NCBI GenBank assembly: GCA_964370735.1 | Contig: CAYJLC010000049.1 | Coordinates: forward strand, 1-14,044 | Source: CAYJLC01 sp964370735 | GTDB lineage: Bacteria > Bacillota > Clostridia > Oscillospirales > Butyricicoccaceae | DNA: 14,044 nucleotides | Direction: 5' to 3' | Part shown: in pieces, positions 1 to 8,600 of the stretch | How the letters are laid out: every line of letters starts with the position of its first letter | Numbering within the stretch: position 1 is the first letter of the stretch | The notes under the pieces: model-generated | The model's input: only the letters and a program-made list of their open reading frames with translations | Told to the model about the DNA's origin: nothing | Databases searched by the model: none | Program-made: the position numbers and the translations under genes

Positions 1-20
1 CTTGGAAAAATATGTTAAAA

Positions 21-46
21 TATAATTAACAAATATTCTAGGAGGG
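21..46 (+). promoter_or_regulatory. -10 box and ribosome binding site of the lipoprotein gene
   Basis: A perfect TATAAT lies at 21-26 and AGGAGG at 40-45, six bases before the ATG at 52. The only -35-like hexamer visible (TTGGAA at 2-7) is just 13 bases from the -10 box, which is too close, so the -35 function is unclear. If the -10 is used, the mRNA leader would be only about 20 bases. Confidence 0.5.
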
Positions 47-51
47 TTTTT

Positions 52-2160
52 ATGAAAAAGTTATTTCTTATAGTTTTAGCATTATCTATACTCGTTGGTT
101 GCGAAGATTTAGACCAAACACCGACCGAAGAAGTCGAAACAATTACTGAAACATCAGAAAAAGAACCTGTAAGTAGCGAGTTTTTAACCGAAGAAATCAA
201 CCGAGAATATTTAGAAAATATTAAATCTTTCGCCTTTTCAATAGGTGGACCAGGTGCTTTTGAGGGTGTTTATGATTTCACAGATGACGGGAAAAATGTT
301 CTTTTAGACTTAATGCAAATTGACAGCTGGGTTGAGTTTTTTCCGGTAGGTTGGGATACGAATTTTGATAGAACTTTTAAAATAGAAACAAATTCTGATT
401 TAATAATTTATGTAACTCTTTCTGGGCTAGAAAATCCGACGATTTTTATGTTAGACCAAAATGGCGAAATACGATATTTCGGTGTAAACGAAGAAGTTTT
501 TCGCGATATGCAAGATTTTGAAGAATATTATGTATTAGAGCAAAGCGACCGACTTTTCTTTGATATTTATTATTACTTAAATGGATGTATATTAAGTGCT
601 GATTTTGAAAATACAAACGAAATTTTGCCGAATTCGTCAGTCGAAGATTACAAAAATTATGATTACGCGACATCAACATTCAGTACAAATGGCATCGCGA
701 TGGGGACTTATTGCTATCTTGCGTACAACCAGTTAATAAATTCATCTAGTGGTGTTTCGGTAGAGGATTGGGACAAGGCGACACTAAAATATTTCGACAA
801 AACTATCAATATCGATGACACTTCGCTTATGAAAATCGATGAAGAAAGTGGAAAGGTTGTTAGCACTGGCTGGGGATTTTCGGGTATGTTTGAAATATTA
901 ATCCCGAAAAGTTTGCACGTACTTGGTGACAATAAATATCTGATTGAGGCATATAAAGTCGAACACATAAACTCGAGCCACGATTTTCATGGGTTTATGG
1001 CAGAGATATACAATGATAACGTAGAAATTGTTGAAGATTACATTTTTAAATCAGAAATATCTTATGTTTTTGAGAAAAAAGACGATTATTATAGATTAAT
1101 CGCCGAAGTTGACAACGGTGAGCCGTCACTTCCATATTACTTCTTAAACGGTTCTTCTTATGGTCAAACGGAGTATTTAGAGGGGATTTTGGCTGATTTT
1201 AATATTATAAGCCAAAAAATCGATACAAATTTGCCGAATGATGCATTTTTTAATCAGTATGAACTAACAGTAACGGAAAAAAGTGATTTTGTAACGATGC
1301 TCGACATACAAAATTGGGTTAAAACCGATGAAATTGTGCCAGAAATCGAGTGGAATTATGTTTATGAATTTGGAAATAATGAGAGTAAAGTTTTAATTGC
1401 TGATAACTTTTTATATGGCGAAACGACACTGTTCAAATTGATAACGGACGGAAAAGAGGAGTATCTTAAAGCTCCAATTGATGTTTTTAACAGTATCACA
1501 GAATATGCAGATGATGTGAATTTCACCGATAATACACCAAAAAATTATGTTTCTACTACAAATTATGAGCAGGATTTAGATTTTTTAACGGAAAAACAAG
1601 TTAAAATTTATGCTGAAGCCGTAAAATTTTATAATAGTGTAAAACTTGGAGAAACCACTGGGATAAACGATGTGTATCCAAATGAAGAACAATATGAACA
1701 TATTACAATAGAGCAAAATGGCTACGAATATTCAAAAGTTTTCGGTGAATTTTCAAAATATGATGATTTTACGAAATTTATTTACTCACTATTCACCGAA
1801 GATTACTTTGCAGAATTTAACGATTTAGGCGACGGAACACCGCTATTTATAAATTACGAAGGCGACCTTTATGTAATAAACGCAAGCTACGGTGGGGTTT
1901 ATTTGACACGCGACGAAAAATATGAGATTACCCATATTACTGACAGCCAAATTTCCTTTAATTTAATCGGCGAACATCTTGCATTTTCAAATGACGAATA
2001 CGGAAATTGGGACGAGTTAGATGCAAAACTCGAAGAAACTTTCAGCTACACTTATAAAAAACCGATTACTTTAGTTTTGACAGAAAACGGTTGGCGTTTT
2101 GATGAATTTAGTACGTTAAATGGTGACGCGATTTCTATGTATGGAAAGTTTGATTATTAA
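52..2160 (+). CDS. Putative surface lipoprotein with duplicated domain, function unknown
   Basis: The protein has 702 residues. The start at 52 is set by AGGAGG at 40-45. The N-terminus is a lipoprotein signal: two lysines, a hydrophobic core, and the lipobox L14-V15-G16-C17, so the mature protein should be lipid-anchored at Cys17 on the outer face of the membrane. An acidic, Thr-rich linker (about 19-45) follows. A segment at about 93-150 recurs at about 422-479 in the same register: Trp-Val at 93/422 and Val-Phe at 149/478, with matching T-[IL]-F-x-L, Gly and Tyr positions between. The C-terminal part (about 515-695) has alternating beta-type strands and ends in an ENGWRFDEF motif (Trp681). 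That resembles IseA-like domains, which in Bacillus subtilis inhibit cell-wall DL-endopeptidases, but this is a weak pattern match. No catalytic motif was recognised. The gene stands alone, convergent with the peptidase operon. Confidence 0.85.
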   Translation: MKKLFLIVLALSILVGCEDLDQTPTEEVETITETSEKEPVSSEFLTEEINREYLENIKSFAFSIGGPGAFEGVYDFTDDGKNVLLDLMQIDSWVEFFPVGWDTNFDRTFKIETNSDLIIYVTLSGLENPTIFMLDQNGEIRYFGVNEEVFRDMQDFEEYYVLEQSDRLFFDIYYYLNGCILSADFENTNEILPNSSVEDYKNYDYATSTFSTNGIAMGTYCYLAYNQLINSSSGVSVEDWDKATLKYFDKTINIDDTSLMKIDEESGKVVSTGWGFSGMFEILIPKSLHVLGDNKYLIEAYKVEHINSSHDFHGFMAEIYNDNVEIVEDYIFKSEISYVFEKKDDYYRLIAEVDNGEPSLPYYFLNGSSYGQTEYLEGILADFNIISQKIDTNLPNDAFFNQYELTVTEKSDFVTMLDIQNWVKTDEIVPEIEWNYVYEFGNNESKVLIADNFLYGETTLFKLITDGKEEYLKAPIDVFNSITEYADDVNFTDNTPKNYVSTTNYEQDLDFLTEKQVKIYAEAVKFYNSVKLGETTGINDVYPNEEQYEHITIEQNGYEYSKVFGEFSKYDDFTKFIYSLFTEDYFAEFNDLGDGTPLFINYEGDLYVINASYGGVYLTRDEKYEITHITDSQISFNLIGEHLAFSNDEYGNWDELDAKLEETFSYTYKKPITLVLTENGWRFDEFSTLNGDAISMYGKFDY

Positions 2161-2183
2161 AATTATTTATTACTAGATACTAA

Positions 2184-2231
2184 AATCCCCTTGAAATGAT
2201 AACGATTATTTTCGTATCATCCAAGGGGATT
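2184..2231 (-). terminator. Hairpin between convergent genes, likely operon terminator
   Basis: The arms AATCCCCTTG (2184-2193) and CAAGGGGATT (2222-2231) are perfectly complementary. An inner stem (ATGATA-CG against CGTATCAT) closes an 8-base loop. Read on the minus strand, the stem runs into TTTTAGT, a short T tract, so it best fits termination after pcp. On the plus strand it is followed by AAAACC, with no T tract, so its effect on lipoprotein transcripts is less sure. Confidence 0.7.
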
Positions 2232-2275
2232 AAAACCAAGCAATATTAGCTCAGTTTATATTCTTAATTCATATT

Positions 2276-2920
2276 TTAGTGCGTTGTTCCAAGTGCGATT
2301 TCAACATCTGTTTCATTTTGAGCGATAGCTTCAATCGCATATTCAAGTGCATTTGCAATAGTTTGAACAGGCATACTTGCCATACCAACTGGTTTTTCAA
2401 TTACTTGAGCTGTGTCAAATGGAACATGGATAAATCCACCTTTTACATTAGGGTATTTATTTTCTAATGTGTAAAGAAGGATATACATAACATCGTTACA
2501 GACATAAGTTCCAGCTGTAAACGATAAATGTGATGGAATACCATTTTTTCTTATATTTTCCACCATTGCTTTGACTGGAAGTGTTGCAAAATAAGCATTT
2601 TTACCATCTTCTTTAATTGGACTTTCCAAAGGTTGGTTTCCGTCATTATCTGGAATTCTAGCCTCTCTTAAATTGATTGCTACTTTCTCGATAGTGATAG
2701 AACTTCTTCCACCTGCTTGTCCTATACATAAAACTGCATCTGGTGAATATTTTTCAATAGCTTCTTCTACAACTTTAGCGCCTCTGTCGAATACTACTGG
2801 AATTTCAATTGTAATGATTTCTGCGCCACTAATTTTGTTTGGTAAAAGTTTAACCGCTTCATAAGCAGGGTTCACACTTTCTCCACCAAAAGGTTCAAAA
2901 CCAGTTACTAATATTTTCAT
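2276..2920 (-). CDS. pcp: Pyrrolidone-carboxylate peptidase (pyroglutamyl peptidase I)
   Basis: This cysteine peptidase of MEROPS family C15 removes N-terminal 5-oxoproline (pyroglutamate) from peptides in the cytoplasm. The 214 residues match the usual family length. The N-terminus carries the family motif TGFEPFGG (6-13), and the catalytic residues fit Glu78, Cys141 (in AGTYVCN) and His165 (in GGFIHVPF), with the same spacing as Glu81/Cys144/His168 of Bacillus enzymes. There is no signal peptide. The ATG at 2920 follows AAGGAG. The stop codon of the upstream M29 gene lies 10 bases before this start, inside its Shine-Dalgarno region, so the two are probably translationally coupled. It is the last gene of the five-gene operon, and the DUF979/DUF969 genes fit a 5-oxoproline theme. 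Confidence 0.97.
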   Translation of the reverse strand: MKILVTGFEPFGGESVNPAYEAVKLLPNKISGAEIITIEIPVVFDRGAKVVEEAIEKYSPDAVLCIGQAGGRSSITIEKVAINLREARIPDNDGNQPLESPIKEDGKNAYFATLPVKAMVENIRKNGIPSHLSFTAGTYVCNDVMYILLYTLENKYPNVKGGFIHVPFDTAQVIEKPVGMASMPVQTIANALEYAIEAIAQNETDVEIALGTTH

Positions 2921-2930
2921 ATTTTGCTCC

Positions 2931-3923
2931 TTAATATGTGTAATCTGTATGTAAAACGATTTTTCCGTTTTCCATTATTTTTATATTGTCGGCATATATA
3001 GTCGGTGCGTGCGAAACAAGGTCAAAGTGACCTGCTGCTTCGTGAATGCCACCTAATGCTATATTTCGTCCAAATCCTATATGAAATGTTCCATAAGCCG
3101 ACTCGTCTTCTATATAGCAATTTCCAAGGCATTTTGCATTTGAATTTAAACCTATTCCCAATTCACAAGCTACATACATTCGTGGGTCGTGGAATGAATT
3201 AAGATATTTTTTAAGGATAATCCCGCTATCATTATCTTCAATATCTATAATTTTACCTTCGTTTAGCGTTAATTTAACTGGTGTATGTACTTTTCCGATA
3301 TAACCAAAAGAACCATCTAAAACCATAACTCCTTCGGTCTTGTCTTCTTCGATTGGGATATATAATTCGATACTTGCAGAAGAGTAACCGTTTCCGTCTT
3401 TTACTACGCCATTAAAAAAGCCAGCCGTTCGGTTTCTCTTATAAAATGTTAAATCTGTGCCAGCTTCTGTTGTTACATGGACTATGCTAGCAAATTCTAA
3501 GTGCTTTATAATAAGCTTTGCCATCATCTTGCTACGAACTGTATCCATAGTTAAAAAATCAAAAGATAGCATAGACTTATTGTTATTTGTACTGAGTGGA
3601 AGAGATAAAAATTTCTTTTTTTTACTAATTGCACGCTTTGTTGCCTTTGTTGTAACCAAAGAATAATTAGTAGCACCTATTATAGCACCGTAATTATCAA
3701 ATGCATTTTCGTGTTTATCAAAATACACACCGACTTTTTTTCCAGCCTTTTCAACTAGCATAATATCAACTGAGCAACCACGTTTTATAGCGACAGATTT
3801 TAGTAAATTTGCCTCATCTAAATGGGTGTCATTTGTGACAATAAGTAGACGTTGCCAAGGCTTTAATTTAAGCCATTTTTGTATCACAATTTTAGCTCCA
3901 CGAAGCATTAAATTATCTTTCAT
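2931..3923 (-). CDS. M29-type metallo-aminopeptidase (AmpS/AmpT-like)
   Basis: The 330-residue protein resembles thermophilic aminopeptidases of family M29 (COG2309), cytoplasmic enzymes that use two metal ions to release N-terminal residues. The C-terminal third holds the recognisable block: CELGIG with Glu254, the acidic IEDE with Glu272, GTFHIGFG with His281, and HFD with His299 and Asp301. These are the likely metal and active-site residues, though exact assignment needs alignment. The protein is shorter than typical M29 enzymes (about 400 residues). The N-terminal half has a KPWQRLLIVTND stretch like the nucleotide-fold-like N-domain of that family. There is no signal peptide. The start at 3923 has only a weak purine-rich site (AAAGAAAGAGAT) some distance upstream; the next Met (residue 6) has none. 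The gene lies 31 bases after DUF979 and 10 before pcp. A non-peptidase M29-fold enzyme cannot be excluded. Confidence 0.75.
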   Translation of the reverse strand: MKDNLMLRGAKIVIQKWLKLKPWQRLLIVTNDTHLDEANLLKSVAIKRGCSVDIMLVEKAGKKVGVYFDKHENAFDNYGAIIGATNYSLVTTKATKRAISKKKKFLSLPLSTNNNKSMLSFDFLTMDTVRSKMMAKLIIKHLEFASIVHVTTEAGTDLTFYKRNRTAGFFNGVVKDGNGYSSASIELYIPIEEDKTEGVMVLDGSFGYIGKVHTPVKLTLNEGKIIDIEDNDSGIILKKYLNSFHDPRMYVACELGIGLNSNAKCLGNCYIEDESAYGTFHIGFGRNIALGGIHEAAGHFDLVSHAPTIYADNIKIMENGKIVLHTDYTY

Positions 3924-3954
3924 AAGAATATTTTATCTCTTTCTTTTCTAGACT

Positions 3955-4896
3955 TTAAGCAAACATTAACATATAACAAATTTGGAACACTAACATAAAT
4001 AGTGCAACTATAACTTGATTTTTGATTACACCAAATTTATCTTTGATGTCAAGTATTGCAACAGGCAGGATATTAAAGTTTGCAGCCATAGGTGTCATTA
4101 AAGTTCCGCAATAACCACAAGTAAGCGCTAACATACCAACAACTACTGGGTCACCACCTAAAGCAAGTACGAAAGGACCTCCGATACCTACTGTCATAAC
4201 AGTGATAGCAGCAAATGCGTTACCCATAATCATAGTAAATAATGCCATACCAACACAATAAACTATAATACCAACAGCCATATTGCCCTCTGGTATGATA
4301 TTTCCAACTAGTGAAGATATAACTTCGCCAACACCAGCTTTTGTAAATATTGAACCTAATACTGCTAGAAGTATTGGAAGCATACAAGTAGGACCTACTA
4401 TTGATAAAAATCTTTCTGAATCATCAAAGAAAACTTTGATTTTATTGTTAGAAGAATAAATTTTTAGAAGTATGATAGCAGTTATAACACCAGCACCAGT
4501 ACCTACTAATGCATTCCAACCGATTAAACCAAATGCAAGTGAAAATACACCCATACAAAGTGCTGGAATAAATAGTTTGAAACCGATTTTTTCAAAATTT
4601 GCTTTTGTTTCTTCTTTTGTTGGTGCGTTAGGTGTACCAGCTTTAAGTTTTCTAAACACTAGTGGCACACATAAAACTATAACAAGAACACCGCTTGCAA
4701 CTGGTGGTAAAAATCTACTTGCAATCATTAAGATACCAAGTGCTCCCCAGAATACAGCTGTTCCAATTCTTGAAGGGTTTGTGCTATCCTTAACATTTTT
4801 GAAACCTGCATATAAACACATAGCACCAATTGCCATATATACTACTTCAAGCAGTTTCGTCATTAGCTTTACATCAGGACTTAAAAAGAATTCCAT
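3955..4896 (-). CDS. DUF979-family subunit of putative 5-oxoproline transporter
   Basis: This integral membrane protein of 313 residues has about 9-11 hydrophobic segments and a charged cytoplasm-type loop at about 82-104. I recognise the DUF979 family (COG3817), which is nearly always encoded beside DUF969. The pair is annotated as a two-subunit 5-oxoproline transporter because of its linkage to 5-oxoprolinase and pcp genes. Gly-rich and Pro-rich motifs typical of ion-transporter-superfamily carriers are visible: MGNAFAAITVMTVGIGGPF (224-242) and GYCGTLMTPMAANFNILP (261-278), probably re-entrant substrate-binding hairpins. The ATG at 4896 has AAGGAG upstream, overlapping the end of the DUF969 gene, whose stop lies 11 bases before, so coupled synthesis of the two subunits is likely. 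Substrate is inferred from context; direction of transport is not shown. Confidence 0.88.
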   Translation of the reverse strand: MEFFLSPDVKLMTKLLEVVYMAIGAMCLYAGFKNVKDSTNPSRIGTAVFWGALGILMIASRFLPPVASGVLVIVLCVPLVFRKLKAGTPNAPTKEETKANFEKIGFKLFIPALCMGVFSLAFGLIGWNALVGTGAGVITAIILLKIYSSNNKIKVFFDDSERFLSIVGPTCMLPILLAVLGSIFTKAGVGEVISSLVGNIIPEGNMAVGIIVYCVGMALFTMIMGNAFAAITVMTVGIGGPFVLALGGDPVVVGMLALTCGYCGTLMTPMAANFNILPVAILDIKDKFGVIKNQVIVALFMLVFQICYMLMFA

Positions 4897-4907
4897 AATT
4901 TCACTCC

Positions 4908-5591
4908 TTATTTCTTGTAATATTTTTTGCGTAATTGTCTATCTCTTAAAATAACATAAACAACACCAGCAACTAAAGCCGCAACGGCAACAGGTAATTC
5001 AACGGCAGCAAGGTCAATAAGTTCTACTTCGTAGCCAAGCTCAAATAATGTAGCTTGTACTAAAAGTGCACCAGAACCACCAACGAATAATACTTGGAAA
5101 AAGAACCAAGTGATATTTTCGATTGCAGAAGACATACCTTTTAAGTTGTCAACATGCTCTTCGTTTGGCGTTTCGCCCTTAGCTTCAATTGTTCCGATAG
5201 CCATAGGCATAAGAACTGGTCTAATAAATCCAGCAACACCACCGATACCTACGTTAAATGCACCAAATCCAGCACGAATTACTGCATAAGTACCGATTAC
5301 CATACCTCCAGTAGCGCCTTTTACTTTACGGATTAAAGCAGCAGCTGCCTCTTTAAGTCCATTACGCTCAAGTGTTCCTGTTACAAGTAATACTAGAATA
5401 AAAATCATCATACTACGATTGATTGTAAACGATGTTCCGATTAATTCTAATAGCTCAACTAGTCCAATATTTCCTACTATTGCTGTTGTTATAGCTGCTA
5501 GTACGATAATTAAGATTGAATCTAGTTTTAATGTAAAGCCTACGATAACTATTACAATTCCTAATAGTTTTAAAAGTTCCATAACTTCCAT
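4908..5591 (-). CDS. DUF969-family subunit of putative 5-oxoproline transporter
   Basis: This membrane protein of 227 residues has about six or seven hydrophobic segments and a basic C-terminal tail (RQLRKKYYKK). It matches the DUF969 family, the obligate partner of DUF979. Recognisable stretches are NRSMMIFILVLLVTGTLERNG (from residue 58), the glycine-rich GAFNVGIGGVAGF (110-122) followed by RPVLMPMA (124-131), and a tryptophan-containing segment ENITWFFFQ (158-166). The start at 5591 is supported by AAGGAG ten bases upstream; Met4 would be too far from it. The gene lies 41 bases after the M14 peptidase and 11 before DUF979. The role in 5-oxoproline movement is inferred from family annotation and from pcp in the same operon. 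Confidence 0.88.
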   Translation of the reverse strand: MEVMELLKLLGIVIVIVGFTLKLDSILIIVLAAITTAIVGNIGLVELLELIGTSFTINRSMMIFILVLLVTGTLERNGLKEAAAALIRKVKGATGGMVIGTYAVIRAGFGAFNVGIGGVAGFIRPVLMPMAIGTIEAKGETPNEEHVDNLKGMSSAIENITWFFFQVLFVGGSGALLVQATLFELGYEVELIDLAAVELPVAVAALVAGVVYVILRDRQLRKKYYKK

Positions 5592-5632
5592 TGTTCTCTC
5601 TCTCCTTTATAAATGGTTATATTGCAAAACAG

Positions 5633-8600
5633 CTAAACAACTAGCGGACGTTGTCTAGTGTGTTCTACCAAAAATTTGTCATCATCCACAGTGACTGACG
5701 AGTTATATACGCTTATGCTTTTTAGCAAAAGGTCAATCGTTGACATATTATGTAGATAATGTGCTTTAGCGCAATCTTTTAGATACTCCCCTTGTGCCGT
5801 TTCGTCGGCAACCTCACTTGTGTAGCAACAAGTTGTAATCCACGGGAACTTATATGAAAAATATGTGGTGGTTTCTAGGTTTAGTTTCCTTTTCACCCAA
5901 TAATTTATCATAGTTCTAAAATAAGACGCTGGAAATAGCTTAGGCATCCAGTCGCTTGCGTATTTTTCGAAAAGACGAGTCATTTCTTTATTGTATTTCT
6001 CCATAGTTTCATCGCCTAAAATAGCGTCGGCAATTGCTTCTTCTATCGCTTTATTCAGTGGTAAATTGCAAGCAAATCGCTCGTCGTCAATCTGCCAGTA
6101 AATTCCATAAATTATGCTCCTAGGCAACCAAAATCCTTTAAACGACGGAGATGTATACCCAGAAAATTGCTGACTCCATTCGTGGCTAGGCACTCCATGA
6201 TTGTCTACAATAACATCAGGCAGAAAATCTCTCCACAATTTTAAAAAACCACGCGATTCTGTGTGAATTGAGTCCTCGTTAAAAGTTTCGTAGAAAAATT
6301 CATTTCCAAGTGCATTAAATCTCGCTACATGGAAAATCCAATTTGGATTGTCTTTCATAAGTTCCTCGTGCATGGCTGTTCCATCAGTGTTTTCAACAGG
6401 TACTATGACTAAATTTAAGCGATTTCCAATATCTTTGTATTTTTCATTTGTCAAAATCGTTTTTATCATCATAAAAGATGCATTCGTCGACGATACTTCG
6501 TTTGCGTGGTGTCTGCAATTGATAACTTCCGATGGCATATTTGTAATTCGTTTAGTTCGCGACAAATAACCCTCATATTTCGGCTCAAATTCCACTGCAT
6601 AAACTGTTCTTCCTAAATAAGATGTTGCGATAGGATAGACCGAAATTCCGTCTACTCTTTTGAGTTTTTCTATGTAAGATATGTATTTATCATACCCTAT
6701 TACCTCTTTTGTTTCAAATTCAAGTGTTTTTATGTCAATATCTTTAGTAGGTTCACTTAATAGCTTAACTTTCGAGATATAATCTCCATCTTTTGTTTTA
6801 AAACAGATAGTATTTATCTTATCAAGGCTTAAATTTGCTGTGAGATGTCCTTTTTCTAAAAGATATGCAAACGATTTTACTATATCTAAATTAGGGCAAC
6901 TTACATCTATGTCAATATTTAATTTATCATTCTCTAAAGACAGTGATGAGATATATGCAGTCACTTCTTCTTTTGCATATTTCTCCTCATAAATAACATC
7001 TTGAGCAATAATTGTCGGTCTTTTAAAAACATTATCAGACAAAGTGACTACGAATTTCGGTTTTCCTTTTGACTTTTTAATTCTAGGGAAAATAAGTCCT
7101 GGAGCATTAAAAACTTCATTTGTCTTCTCTCCTAAAAACTTAAAATAATCACTTCCGACGAAATACATATCCTCGTGCAGAGCATCAAGCGAGGAAATTA
7201 TATCTTGCCTTGACTTTAATGCATAGTCAGGCTCACTGAGTTCCACTTGCAAATCAAGTTTTGCGAAAAACGGTTGGTCGCTTGCAGTTGGTACATGACC
7301 TAGTCTAGCTGTAAAATATTCTTTGCACTCTGGTAGTACCTTTGATTGATAAATATCCCAAACATTTTCAACATCTGTTGATATTTTTCTGTCTAAAAAA
7401 AGCTCATCGTTAATATAAACTTTAACATATCCTGTGCAAGGGTGGACTTTTCCGAGATTTGGAAACTCATCTAAATAAGGTCGTTCAGAAATATATGTTT
7501 TATATTCATTTTCGTATATCGCTTTATCGTCTTTATCATATCCAATTAATTTATATGTAATATCTTCATCGCCTTTATATTCTTTAAATATAACATCAGA
7601 AATATCCAGTTTTTCTGTTAAAATATCTTCAATTGGGTATAATTCTTGCAAAAATCTTATAGGAATATCAAACCAACTGTCTTCGTTTTTGCCTGTCGAA
7701 GTATTTTTATTAGGCATTGCACCGTCTTCATCTAACCAACTATCTTCAGGGTTTTTTAGGAAAGCTTTAAACCAAATTTCGACTTTTTTCGCATTAATAT
7801 TTTGCAAATCCTCTACAACTACGTCAGAAATCCACGAAAAGCCTTGCTTAAACGCACAAACCATTTCATTTTTTTCGACATAAGCTCCGAGTTTTTCCAA
7901 ATCACTTTGCACATTTTGCATTAAATCAGTTCTAACATCAATTTCCTCACTTAATGCCGAATGAATTTTCACCTTGTCGCCACGCTTTATATTAGGATAT
8001 ATCTCCGACTTCATTAAATCTAAAAACACATCAACTTCCCACGGAATATCATAATCTCGTGTGTAAGCTGGCTTTAAATCTTTATAGCTTTTAAAATCAG
8101 CAAACGGCAAATCTGAGATATTGTTAGGCTCTATATATGCCGTAACTTTGTTTCCTTTTTCTGAAAGTGAATGGGCAAATGCAAGCTGTCCGTCTAAATT
8201 TCTGATTGCAAATGACTCAGTAAATTCATTTAAAATTTGGCTCCACGTCATTTTATTTCGCTGTATAGGAAAATTCTCGCAAATAAATGAAACAAACTTC
8301 GAAAGTTCATAACCTTTTCCGAATATTTTCACAACACTTCCAAAATCTTTATTCTCAAATGTCATTTTGCAATTATCCGACTTTATAAACAAAATTTGAT
8401 TACCCTCTATCGGTTTAAAAGAAATTAGCGAATTTGTAATCCTTGTTGTGTCCATTCCGAAACGAAAAGCAAGGTCGCATACTGCTTGAGCCTCAAATTT
8501 ATCAAAATTTTCATCTAAAATTATCTTAAAGTTAGTTTGGTCGGCTAATAAATCTAAATTTGTATCCTGAAGGAAATCCCCTATTTCAAAAAGGCTTTCA

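Noticed and set aside
2..26. Complete promoter for the lipoprotein gene using TTGGAA
   Set aside because: The spacing to TATAAT is only 13 bases, too short for a normal promoter; only the -10 box is kept.
4472..4954. 160-codon plus-strand reading frame opposite DUF979
   Set aside because: It is antisense to a clear membrane protein gene, has no start signals and no family resemblance.
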